NCBI GenBank assembly: GCA_009746045.1
Contig: RPFO01000188.1
Coordinates: 524,516-586,515 of the forward strand
Length of the DNA stretch: 62,000 nucleotides
Direction: 5' to 3'
Source: Mesostigma viride
Lineage: Eukaryota > Streptophyta > Mesostigmatophyceae > Mesostigmatales > Mesostigmataceae
Positions 48,395 through 58,848 of the stretch are shown here, one piece after another (position 1 is the first letter of the stretch; each line of letters begins with the position of its first letter). The translations under genes and the position numbers were made by a program. The notes under the pieces were generated by a model, which did not search any database, was not told the origin of the DNA, and saw nothing but the letters and a program-made list of their open reading frames with translations.

Positions 48395-49719
48395 TAGTTA
48401 CGTTAAATAGTGCCGGAACCTTTTGCCGCCTGAGGCAAATCGGTCCGTAACACTATTTTGCCCGGAATAACCACTTCCGAGCACCCAAGTTAATTCGGCC
48501 GAATGAACTTGGGTGCTCGGAAGTGGTTATTCCGGGCAAAATAGTGTTACGGACCGATTTGCCTCAGGCGGCAAAAGGTTCCGGCACTATTTAACGTAAC
48601 TAAAACCTGGCCTCGTGGAGGGGGGACGAAGAGCCCGAGACATCCGCCTAGGCCGCTGAGCACGCACCACTAAATGCGCCGGAGCTGCCTCAGTGAGGAT
48701 TCGAACCCCTGACCTCCAAGGTGCACAGGTTTTAGTTACGTTAAATAGTGCCGGAACCTTTTGCCGCCTGAGGCAAATCGGTCCGTAACACTATTTTGCC
48801 CGGAATAACCACTTCCGAGCACCCAAGTTCATTCGGCCGAATTAACTTGGGTGCTCGGAAGTGGTTATTCCGGGCAAAATAGTGTTACGGACCGATTTGC
48901 CTCAGGCGGCAAAAGGTTCCGGCACTATTTAACGTAACTAAAACCCGTGCACCTTGGAGGTCAGGGGTTCGAATCCTCACTGAGGCAGCTCCGGCGCATT
49001 TAGTGGTGCGTGCTCAGCGGCCTAGGCGGATGTCTCGGGCTCTTCGTCCCCCCTCCACGAGGCCAGGTTTTAGTTACGTTAAATAGTGCCGGAACCTTTT
49101 GCCGCCTGAGGCAAATCGGTCCGTCACACTATTTTGCCCGGAATAACCAGTTCATTCGGCCGAATTAACTTGGGTGCTCGGAAGTGGTTATTCCGGGCAA
49201 AATAGTGTTACGGACCGATTTGCCTCAGGCGGCAAAAGGTTCCGGCACTATTTAACGTAACTAAAACCTGGCCTCGTGGAGGGGGGACGAAGAGCCCGAG
49301 ACATCCGCCTAGGCCGCTGAGCACGCACCACTAAATGCGCCGGAGCTGCCTCAGTGAGGATTCGAACCCCTGACCTCCAAGGTGCACGGGTTTTAGTTAC
49401 GTTAAATAGTGCCGGAACCTTTTGCCGCCTGAGGCAAATCGGTCCGTAACACTATTTTGCCCGGAATAACCACTTCCGAGCACCCAAGTTAATTCGGCCG
49501 AACTACTATACTAGTCTAGGTAGCATCAGAAGAGGTAGAGGTAGAGGTGGAGGCCGAGGCTTGCGGCGTAACAATGGACTCGGAGGTAGTTTAGATAGAG
49601 AACGAGACGACGATCCTTTGCAACATACGTCATTGAATCAACCCTTCCGCGGCTGGGAAAATGAAGACGACACCTACTTGACAGGTAATGGGCGGGTCGC
49701 CTGCGAGCTGGGGGGGTAG
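48307..49719 (+). pseudogene. RG-rich leader ORF split by fold-back array FB1
   Basis: ATG at 48307 starts MAYYSSTYVNALRSGSSRSS, and the frame runs to ARGLTRGG at 48393, where the fold-back array begins. Protein-like sequence resumes at 49504: YYTSLGSIRRGRGRGGGRGL, then SLDRERDDDPLQHTSLNQPF, with a stop near 49719. The Arg/Gly-rich repeat suggests RNA binding. It precedes the hybrid-binding ORF of the retroelement. Confidence 0.5.
48395..49497. mobile_element. Fold-back array FB1: solo arm + three inverted-repeat units with alternating spacers
   Basis: Arms of 104 bp (tagttacg... to ...attcgg) and their complements form three hairpins centred at 48498/48499, 48836/48837 and 49159/49160. The third left arm has a 15-bp deletion. 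Three 130-bp spacers lie between hairpins: 48603-48732, 48941-49070 and 49264-49393. Spacers 1 and 3 share one orientation and spacer 2 is the reverse complement. A last single arm (49394-49497) ends at the hairpin centre. Spacers start AAACC, end GGTTT and carry AGGTCAGGGGTTCGAATCCT on one strand, a T-arm/B-box-like motif. No coding capacity. Confidence 0.85.
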
Positions 49720-50102
49720 TGCTGCCCGATTCGGGACACGCCCTGCCTAGAAGATAGACCTGCTCGAAGCGGAAAATCCTTTTATAGATAGCTCCTTTTC
49801 CTCGTTTTGTTTTCCTGAGAAATGTTGCTTCCCGTCGTAGACAGATGATGGTTTTGGTTCTACGTTAGAGAGACGACTAGCGTCTCGTAGATTACACTTT
49901 TTCTGCATTCTTGCCTGCTTTGTATTTAGACGACCCATCGCCAGACGCAGAATTCTTGAAACCGGATACTTACGACCACCTGGCGCTGGAAACCTCGTCC
50001 CTGCGTGCGTCGTCAATCTGGTTCGGTTTCAGACACACGAGATAAGTCGCCTTCTCCTCGTTCTCCTCATTTGACTACTCAAGACCTACCAGGTGCGTTA
50101 CC
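49720..50102 (+). other. Retroelement leader, coding-like pieces
   Basis: Short pieces look protein-coding in shifting frames: LDDPSPDAEFLKPDTYDHLA near 49930 and RDKSPSPRSPHLTTQDLPGA near 50040. They probably link the RG-rich ORF to the next one through frameshifts or a lost intron. Confidence 0.35.
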
Positions 50103-50372
50103 ATGAGCCAGCGACGATCTTTTACTGCTCCTTCCCATTCTTCTAGCGATAATAGTCTAGCTAAATATTACGTAGTGATTACGCCTCAATGGTCCTCCAT
50201 TTTCCTTTCTTGGTCCGACGCTAGGAAAATCGTTCAGAACCGTGTATACAACGTAATTAGGTATAAGAAATTTATGTCCTTCGAAGAAGCTCAGCAGTTC
50301 CTTATAGATCATAGCCAAACAGATTTAGGCCTGCATGTACGCCCTCTTCCTCATGGTCGTCCTCCTGTAGAA

Positions 50373-52197
50373 TTTCTGAGCTATCTGCTCATTTTATAGT
50401 TATGTTGCGGCGGGCTCAAAGGGGGCCGATCTGCCGCCTGTAGCGTAGCTCTACCGTACGTCACCTACACCATGTTAGGTGCTTGTTGTTACCTAGGACT
50501 AGAGAGAGAAAAGGGACCGGCGGTGCGCCGGTACTAGTGCCTACTGGCAACCGTGCCCGCCCTTGATTGAGGGGGGCGCGGCGCCTTGAGACATGTGCTT
50601 TGTTTTCCATTTTCACACCGTACTTAGAGTGGTGTGGTGAACGTAGGGAGGCCTTTTTGCAGCTTCGCAACTTGATCCCAGCATTTGCTGGCAAGGTCGG
50701 CTGGCCGCTATGGCGGCTGCGCTGAATGTAAGACGATGCTATCGGCCTCTCCGGGCGTGGAGAGGCCTGGAATAAAAGTCTTTATGATCGCCACCTACCG
50801 TTACAGGCCACGGTAATGGTTGTTGGGTGGGGGGCTCTACGATTTGAGTAAAAGGGTGTGATTTCCGGCGCTGGGCCCACTGACGATTCCCCTCTACCCC
50901 TGGGTGCGGCAAGCAGCTTCCTGACACTGGGGAAGCTGCGTTTTTTAGTCGGACAACGTCAGGGAAGGAGCCATACAGGCCAGGGCCAGCGGCTACGGTG
51001 GAAAGAATCACAGGTGGAGGCGAATCTGCCTTAAACGTGGAGATGGCTAGCGTGGGGTGCCAGGGTAGCCCATAACTACCAGGAGCCTGACAGCGGACCC
51101 GATCTTTCGGCCTGTGGCCAGACGGGAGTTTCGGGGAGGATGCGGGGCTGGAGCGAATCTTGGTGGGAGGAGCGCGCTATTCATAATTGCCCAGTTTTTC
51201 AGCAAAGGCAGCGGCTGCCGTGGGTCGGGGGGGGGTCCTGTCGGCATGGGTAGGTCGGCAGGCACTCTGTACCCTCTCGGCGCTCCGGCGAGCAGGCCCC
51301 TTCTGCCCTTGGCGATAAGGGAGAGGTGGGAAGCTGCGGAAAACCGTGGGTATTCATGCGCACTTACAAAAAATCTGGTTAAGAAATTCTACAGCGCCTG
51401 GCAAGCCTGGAAAAAAAAAATTTTCCCCTCGCGGGGGGCGCGTGAAAACGGCAAAGGCTCCGCTACGCCCGCCCAAAGGCGGCGGGCTCCGCTTTGCCTT
51501 TGCCGTTTTCACGCGCCCCCCACGAGGGGGGGTGCGTGTGGAACCCGGCAGTGCGGTCCGGCTTTGTTTTAAGAAAATGCATTATATACCATAATAAAGC
51601 TCCACTCGGCTGCGGCTGCGCCAAGGCTCGTGACACCATGGCGATGGTGAGCCTTGGCGCTAGGAGGTCCGCAGCCATCATTATCACCACGATGGGGGGT
51701 AATGGAGCCAGTGGCAGTGGCTCTACCCTCGGGAAATCCCAGCGGCTTTGCCGGTGGGCTGGTGATGGTGGTTGGGTGAGCTGGAGACGTTCCCAGGTGG
51801 CATAAGTCCTAAAGCGGCAGCACTGGGATGCGCCCCTCTAGGAAGGGGAACGCATGTGGCTCCGCCCTGCGTCCGCCGGGAGACCGTAGCGGCCACACGG
51901 GGGCGGGAAGGGGGGCATCATCATGCCAACAAGAGCCCAGCATTCCAAGTGGTTGCGTTCCTACCACCAGGGCTGGAAACGGCCTGGGTGGCCAGAGATG
52001 GTGATGTGGGACAAGATTGGACCAAGGGGGCATGTGCTGGGCCCCAGCATGGTGAACTGGCCTAACTTGACAATGACTTGTACAATGATTTTGAGGGTGT
52101 GGCTAGGCTCAACTGTTAAAGCCTGCACACACTTAATGTAATAAACTTGTTTCTCTGGTAGGAAGGCACTCCAATGGACCTTAGCTTCAGCACCTAT
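50373..52197 (+). repeat. R2 repeat, long form (1825 bp)
   Basis: Begins tttctgagctatctgctcat and ends cagcacctat. The first 290 and last 190 bases are nearly identical to the short copy that follows. Positions about 50666-52006 are extra internal DNA with no recognised gene, GC-rich, holding a strong hairpin (51425-51529) and a smaller inverted repeat (51627-51660, gcgccaaggctc with its complement). Confidence 0.7.
51425..51529. other. 34-bp-arm hairpin in the long R2
   Basis: Arm 51425-51458 (ggcgcgtgaaaacggcaaag core) pairs with 51496-51529 with one mismatch. The loop is 37 bp. Confidence 0.75.
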
Positions 52198-52706
52198 TTT
52201 CTGAGCTATCTGCTCATTTTATAGTTATGTTGCGGCGGGCTCAAAGGGGGCCGATCTGCCGCCTGTAGCGTAGCTCTACCGTACGTCACCTACACCATGT
52301 TAGGTGCTTGTTGTTACTTAGGACTAGAGAGAGAAAAGGGACCGGCGGTGCGCCGGTACTAGTGCCTACTGGCAACCGTGCCCGCCCTTGATTGAGGGGG
52401 GCGCGGCGCCTTGAGACATGTGCTTTGTTTTCCATTTTCACACCGTACTTAGAGTGGTGTGGTGAACGTAGGGAGGCCTTTTTGCAGCTCCCACCCACCC
52501 ACCCTCGCTGCTGTTGGGGACAACATTGGACCAAGGGGGCATGTGCTGGGCCCCAGCATGGTGAACTGGCCTAACTTGACAATGACTTGTACAATGATTT
52601 TGAGGGTGTGGCTAGGCTCAACTGTTAAAGCCTGCACACACTTATTGTAATAAACTTGTTTCTCTGGTAGGAAGGCACTCCAATGGACCTTAGCTTCAGC
52701 ACCTAT
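52198..52706 (+). repeat. R2 repeat, short form (509 bp), in tandem with the long form
   Basis: Starts tttctgagctatctgctcat immediately after the end of the long copy and ends cagcacctat. It lacks the 1.35-kb interior, replaced by a cccacccacccaccctcg stretch. Confidence 0.75.
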
Positions 52707-52920
52707 GCTCTAGTCTTTGCTACTCCTCCTTCTTCTCCCCCTAAACGGGCTGCATCTGCATCTGCTTCAGATACTCCTCTCACTTTGGAGTTTGGTTCCC
52801 TATCCATTACTGTTGTTAAAAAGGATTGATTTTAATTTTGTCCTTGCTTCAGACCTCAAAAGCTTTTCCTTTTTCCTTTGTTGCTTTCAGCTAGATTCCT
52901 ATTCCTTTACTTAATTAAAC

Positions 52921-54661
52921 ATGGATCCAGTGGGTGGAGATATGTCGCCTATACATACCAATAATAATAATACTACTACTAATAATAGTGACAATAACAA
53001 TACTCGTGGTAACCGACGGGACTCCTTGGAAACGGTACACCATCTACCCCTCAAGGTATTCTGCGTACCTCACCTCCTTCTCCTGTTGCTGGTGGTCGCC
53101 GTCGTCCCTCAATTACCCCACCTACCTATGAACAACGTATTTCACAAGTCAGATTTAGTGATGAACCTTCTTTGCTGTGAACCAGGCCCCTGCCCCTTCT
53201 GCAACCTTGGCTCACCCCTCCAGCAGGTCCTCACTCACTAACAATGCTTCTAGGCCTCCTTCCCACCCTGTGCCTTCAATGCCTGCCATTAACACGGGTC
53301 GTACCTCTGCCCCTGTCGGCCCTTCTGGGCGCCCTAGTGCAGTTCCCTTTTACCCACCTGCTTCCTGGTCCTACCCTGAGACGGCCTATGAGGCTGCCCA
53401 GGTCCCTACCCGTGTGGCTGATTTAGAAGTTAATAATGATTTCAGTACCATGCCCCTAGATGATAGGAATTATGATCATTTTGCCTACTCCTCTCTTCGT
53501 GAGCAATATACTGTTCCCTTCTCCTATGGGCACCATCCTGAAACGGTGGCTCCCTCTAGCCCCTACCCAAACTTTTCCTATCCCTTCCTTCTATCCCGCT
53601 TATGTAGCAGTGGAAGATAGTGGCCCTATGGGAAAAACTGATTCTTCTAATCCCCCTAAGCCTCCTGCTCTTCCCCTCTTTGCCAACCTTCCTAAGCTGG
53701 ATGTCAAGTCTCCCCTCAACAGTTTTTCACTTTCATTATGTTGCTCACCCAGAACACAGAGTCCTGGCAGAACCACAATAGGTGGCGCCTCTCTGATGCT
53801 GTACTAGTTCCTCATTATCTTACTACCTGCATTACTCCTGAGCTTGCTAACCTCATCCAGTGTGAGTCTCTTGCCTCTCATGCCTACCCAAACTCTGTAG
53901 CAGAATTGTTTAAGCGTTTAGAGAACCATTTAGTCCCTCCCGATGCAGATTGGCAGGATAGATTAGCCTTTGGTACCTTGCAGCAGGGTACCAAATCCTT
54001 CAAAGAATATATGAAAGAGTTTGATGCCCAGATGGTACGAATTAGGGATTTGTCGGGTGCAGAAGTACGTGCCCGCTTCCTTCAGGGCCTCAGTAGACCC
54101 TTATTGCGTGAAGTCAAGCGCCAGTTCTCTGCCTACCGTTTTACTGACCTGCCCCTCAAGCATGTGCGCCAGCATCTTTTACGAGTAGCAGATTTCTTCT
54201 CCACGCCTTCTCTTCCTACCCGTTCCCGTATTAATAATATTAGCCTTACCCCTGAGGAGGAGAACTCCTATGTAGAAGAATTAGATATTTGTGTGACTGA
54301 CCTTTCAGCTCTGGATGTCTCTCATATCACCTGCTATCATTGTAAGGAAGTAGGTCATCTTAAACGTGAGTGCCCCAAGTTCCTTTCGGGTGCTCCCCCT
54401 CATCCCGACGCTCGCCCTCCTCGTACCCCTCAGCGTGCTCCTATTCGTCCCACTTCAGGACGCATTCCTTCAGCTACCCCTAGTAGGCTGAATGCTGTGC
54501 AGACAGGATCCCCAGGGTTCCCCTATGATAATCAGGCTCCCGCACCCTCTTCAATCCCTCGTGACCCTCCAGCAGTGGCTTTTCCGCCAGGGTCTTCTTC
54601 GGGGTTCGTTCCTATGGATTTGGGGGGGAGGGGGAACAGTAGGCCTGTCAGCCGGGGGTAA
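52921..54661 (+). pseudogene. gag (capsid and CCHC zinc knuckle), frameshifted
   Basis: Structural protein packaging the element's RNA. It starts MDPVGGDMSPIHTNNNNTTT. A shift near 53033 leads to GILRTSPPSPVAGG. A stop at about 53169 and shifts near 53600 and 53730 follow. The capsid core begins NTESWQNHNRWRLSDAVLVP and includes FGTLQQGTKSFKEYMKEFDA and GLSRPLLREVKRQF, typical of retrotransposon Gag. The knuckle CYHCKEVGHLKRECP is at 54332-54376. A Pro-rich tail ends at 54661, overlapping the pol frame. Codons favour T or A at third positions, like pol and unlike the ORF downstream. Confidence 0.8.
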
Positions 54662-56198
54662 CCTGGACAGGTCCTTAGATAGTACCCCAGATAATAATTT
54701 TTGCTTGCCTGTTTTTATAACCTCTGTAGGAGCTGAATCATCCCTACCACTACGTGTGCGTCCTCTTATGTTCTTGAATGGTGGCTTAACCGTCCCTCAT
54801 ACTGTTGTAGACCCCTTCTTGCATGCTGATGAACTCTTGAATGTCTCTGTGTTAGTGGATAGCGGTGCGGCTAGCTCCTTTGTGAGCGAGGCCCTAGTTA
54901 GGCGTTTAGGACTAGTCCCTACCCCTCACACAAAAACTGTCACTGTCCATTATGCTGACGGTCGCACCAGTCATTCCCCGGGTACGGTGTCCCTTCCCCT
55001 GGTCATACAAGGACGTACGGTCAACCTGACGGCCACTATAGGCCCTATCACTACAGCTGATGTATTACTAGGATTAGATTGGCACCAGGATAATAAGATT
55101 ACTATTAATTATGATACTATGGTCATTTGGTTTCCAGATAGCTCTTACTGGGTACCGGAACGTCATTATAGATTAGAAAATTTATCCTTGGTAGATATTA
55201 CTCCTCCTACACCTGTTGATCCTCCTGTGAGACCTATACCTGAAGTATTAATGTCCAATGACGAATTGCGATCTGAACTAAAGGAATATGGATACCTATT
55301 ATGTATGTTCCTTCAGTTAGAAGTACAAGAGATACCTATCACTAATAATAGTGTGGATATAGATGTAAATACAGTGGATACAATAGGAGTGGGATTTACT
55401 GAAAATGAAATAGTAAGATACATGGCTGTGATAGATTCCTCAAAAGTATTTGAAGAAAAGACTCCTTCTTATCCTCCTCCTCGTTCTGTTTTACACCGTG
55501 TAGTTATCAAGGACGGTGCAGTTCCTACGCACTCTCCGATGTATAGAATGGGCCCTACCGAATTAAAGGAACTAAAACAGATTTTAGTATCACTATTAGA
55601 AGCAGGATTGATAGAGCCTAGTAACTCCCCCTACTCCGCTGGTGTCCTGTTAGTTCCTAAGCCAAATGGCAAGTTTCGCCTAGTTACTGATTATAGGAAG
55701 TTAAACGATATTACTGTGAAGTCTAAATACCCTCTACCTCGTATTGATGATATATTTAATAAGGTTAAAGGTTCTACCTGTTTCACAGTACTAGATTGTG
55801 CGGATGGTTTTTGGCAACTACGTATAGCTCCTGAGGATTGCCACAAAACCGCCTTTGCTACCCCTTTTGGGCATTACCAGTTTAGAGTAGCGGCTATGGG
55901 ACTCTGTAACTCTCCTGCCTCTTTCCAAATGTTAATGAATGAAGTGCTTAGACCTGTTATGGGAAATTCTCACCTTCCTCAAGTGTCCTCTGATTTAAAG
56001 GATCCTTCCTTCTCCTCTGTTTCTTTATCTGAGCATGACCGTTCTTGTGCTCAAGCTTACTTAGATGATATCCTTATTTATTCTCCTGATTTTGAAACGC
56101 ACCTACGTGATTTAAAGAAAGTATTAGAAATCATGGCTGAAAATTCTTTATGGGCGCGCCGTGCTAAAGTTCGCTCTGGTAGAGTGTCCCATTTTTAG
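54640..56198 (+). pseudogene. pol, protease and reverse transcriptase part
   Basis: The open frame runs from inside gag (54492) to a TAG at 56196-56198. Real pol sequence begins near 54640. The aspartic protease motif is LVDSGAASSF (near 54855), with the flap/C-terminal block ADVLLGLDWHQ. RT includes YPLPRIDDIFNKVKGSTCFT, LDCADGFWQLRIAPEDCHKT (first Asp), FRVAAMGLCNSPASFQMLM and the catalytic YLDDILIYS at 56058-56084. The frame is lost in a T-run (catttttagg near 56191), and the next frame carries on with LGHVLSDAGVATDPDK, so one T appears missing. Confidence 0.85.
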
Positions 56199-58039
56199 GG
56201 CACGTCCTGTCAGATGCCGGGGTTGCTACCGACCCTGACAAGACTAAGTCAATTCAGGAATGGCCTACCCCTACCGACGTTAAAGGTGTACGTAGTTTTC
56301 TAGGAATTGCTTCTTACTATAGGCGTTTTATCCCGCGTTTCGCAACTATAGCAGCCCCTATTAATCATCTATTAAAGAAGGATATCCCCTTTGTTTGGAG
56401 TAGTGAATGTCAGTCGGCTTTTCAGTGTCTAAAATCCCTACTCCTCTCCCCTCCCGTACTCATCCTACCGGATACTACTAAACCCTTTGTTGTAGCTACA
56501 GATGCTAGCAAGGTAGCTATAGGGGGCGTCCTTCTCCAGGATCAGGGTCAGGGCTTACAGCCAATCGAGTATATCTCTAGGACAATGCTTCCTGCGGAGC
56601 GTAACTATCCCGTACACCAGCAAGAACTATTAGCTGTGGTGTATTGTTGCCACGCGTGGCAGCACTTTCTTAAAGGTGCTCAATTTGATGTTTGTCTGAA
56701 TGAACCCTGTGAGATTGATCCTTATAGATTAGTTATCCAGACGGATCACCGTCCCCTTACCCATCTTCTCTCACAACCCAACCTTACCCCTCGTCAAGCG
56801 CGCTGGATGGAGTTTTTAGCACAGTTTTCCCCTTTTAAACTTCAGTATGTTAAGGGTGTAGATAACATAGTACCAGATGCACTCTCCCGTCGTGCAGATT
56901 ACTCCTTTTTCGAGGACCTTGATGTTCTCAATACTACTCTAGTTCCTACTACTATGGGTGTAACCCCGTATGGTGAACTACCTGATGATGAATCCTATGC
57001 CTACCTCTTTCATACAGCTGTTCGCATGCCTGATCTCCTTTCTCACGTAGGACTCTCTCTCCCGTGTGAGGCCCTTCCTGTGGTCTCGGTGGGGGGGGAG
57101 GGGAAAAATAAAATTTCTATACCGCTTAGCCATATAGCGACTAGGTCAGGAAAGTCTTATGAAAACATAGTCCCTCTAGGACCTCCCCTTCTCTTTGGCA
57201 AGGCGGTAGGAGATCTCTTTAAACCTGTTCTGGATACCTCTGTAGCGATGCCTACCTCTGATCTTGAACGCCTTATTAGTAGATTTACGGCCACTGAGCC
57301 GGAAGCATTAGCTGCCATTGCTGCCCATCCCCAACAATTAGGCAAGCACCCTTGTAAATTTGTAGGTGGATTTTTATATGTGCAGATAGCAGATTCTCCC
57401 CCTCAATGGCGCCTGTATGTCCCTCCTATCTGTCGCTCCTCCTTGCTCTTTGAGTTGCATGACTTAGCTGCTCATCAGGGTGGTAAACGGGTACGGGACC
57501 TAGTAGCCCGCTCTTACTACTGGCCTTCCCTTTTAAAGGATGTAGATGAGTATGTTAGAACCTGTCAATCTTGCCAGGAGATGAAACCCAACAATGTAGG
57601 ACAGATAGCAGAGCCTAGGACCTTACCTGATCCCATCATGCCGTGGGACTCCATTATGATGGATTTTGTAGGACCTTTTAGGAAGAATGATAGAGGTAAC
57701 GCCCAGATCCTTGTTTTTGTAGATCGTTTTACTCGTATGTGTCATCTCGTGCCGTGTCCCTTAGAACTCACCGCACGCGATTGCGCACGCCTATACCTTA
57801 ATAACGTATATAGATATCATGGTTTGAGTAGGCAGTTTATTAGTGATAAAGATAAGTTATTTACTTCTGATTTTTGGCAGCAGTTCTTCGCTGCTATCGG
57901 TACCAAGGTCACCTTCGGTACTGCCTACCACTCCTCCTCGTCTCATTTAGTAGAACGTTTGAATAGGGTAGTGGAAGAAGCTCTGCGGCACTATGTGAAT
58001 GGCTCTGGGAGTGATTGGGAGGATTATCTATGTTGGTAG
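56199..58039 (+). pseudogene. pol, RNase H and integrase part
   Basis: Continues the same polyprotein. RT thumb: SFLGIASYYRRFIPRFATIA. RNase H: FVVATDASKVAIGGVLLQDQ, RNYPVHQQELLAVVYCCHAW and QTDHRPL. Then the integrase zinc-binding HHCC domain: LHDLAAHQGGKRVRDLVARS with VRTCQSCQ. The catalytic core has MMDFVGPF (first Asp), FISDKDKLFTSDFW (second Asp) and SSHLVERLNR (Glu). The frame ends in TAG at 58037-58039, and the integrase resumes in another frame from about 58020, so a second indel lies there. Confidence 0.85.
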
Positions 58040-58772
58040 AGTTTTCCCTTAACAACTGCCCTCAGGCTGCGCATGGTTATACGCCCTTCTTCCTAGATAC
58101 TGGTAGACAACCTCTTACCCCTACCTCTCTCTTAGCTAGTCCTTTAAGGGACAAGGATGATGTGTCCCGGGATACTGTAGAAGGTGTGCAGGCGTTATTA
58201 GATAAGATGAAGAATGCACACGACAACGCTATTGCAGGGTACCATAGGGCGCAGGCCAAATACCTTGCTAGGTTGCGTGCCTCATTAGATAGAAGAGCAC
58301 CTGAGATAGAAATAGGAGATTTAGTCTTAGTAGAAGGCCCCCGTGTTGGCCGCTTCGCTCATAAGTTCGAAGCTGAACTGAAAGTGAAACTTAGGCCCGC
58401 CTTCTTAGGACCCTTCCGTGTGTTGTCTAGAGTAGGTAATTTCTGTATGAGATAGATATTCCTACCTCTTGGCAGACCCACTCTCGCACCTTTCATAGAA
58501 GCCAGCTGAAGCTCTATCATCAGAGCACGTTCGCTGGTAGAGAATTAGCCCCTGCCCCTTTAGAGCATAATCCGGATACTGGTGAGGTAGAGGATGAGGT
58601 AGAGGGTATCGTGGCCCATAGAGATATCAAAAAGGGCCGCGGTACCCAGCGCCAGTATAAGGTGAAGTGGATGTATGCTCGTAGTGAGGTAGATAAGGTC
58701 TGGTATACGGAGAGTGAGCTAGATGGGTGTAGTCGCCTGCTGCAGGAGTATAAAACCCTGCATAAGCTCTAG
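58020..58772 (+). pseudogene. pol, integrase C-terminus and chromodomain, frameshifted
   Basis: The first frame (to 58455) holds the end of the integrase (LVEFSLNNCPQAAHGYTPFF; IEIGDLVLVEGPRV, the GPY/F-type module with FLGPFRVL). A shift near 58445 leads to DIPTSWQTHSRTFHRSQLKL. The chromodomain follows: VEGIVAHRDIKKGRGTQRQY, KVKWMYARSEVDKVWYTESE and LLQEY, ending in TAG at 58770-58772. Chromodomains steer integration to particular histone marks. Confidence 0.8.
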
Positions 58773-58848
58773 TTGTAGACCTTCTCCTCTCTTATGTTAT
58801 GTCTGCTGTCGACGGGTGGTTGGTTGTCCCCTCCCCTCCGCAGCCGTC

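Larger units (their letters stand above)
50103..52829 (+). pseudogene. Hybrid-binding (viroplasmin-like) ORF, interrupted by two R2 copies
   Basis: The 5' part (50103-50372) starts MSQRRSFTAPSHSSSDNSLA and contains YYVVITPQWSSIFLSWSDAR, then YKKFMSFEEAQQFLIDH, the Cauli_VI/RNase H1 N-terminal fold that binds RNA/DNA hybrids. The 3' part (52707-52829) reads ALVFATPPSSPPKRAASASA to KKD and a stop. The 2334 bases between are two R2 repeats in tandem. Both parts are in the same frame, with no duplicated bases at the junction. It lies just upstream of gag in the same element. The combination is not usual for chromoviruses. A related copy lies at 42234-42591. Confidence 0.6.

Noticed and set aside
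43400-49393. Complete tRNA genes at the GGTTCGAA motifs
   Set aside because: The T-arm and variable-loop pattern is there, but no matching acceptor strand, D-arm and anticodon arm could be placed, in normal or permuted order.
48395-49497. CRISPR-like array
   Set aside because: The repeats are palindromic arms of 104 bp, the spacers are one sequence in alternating orientation, and the setting is eukaryotic.
50373-52712. R2 as a Helitron (TC start, CTAG end)
   Set aside because: The CTAG after the right copy is part of the host frame, the junction between the tandem copies lacks it, and the A/T target rule does not fit.
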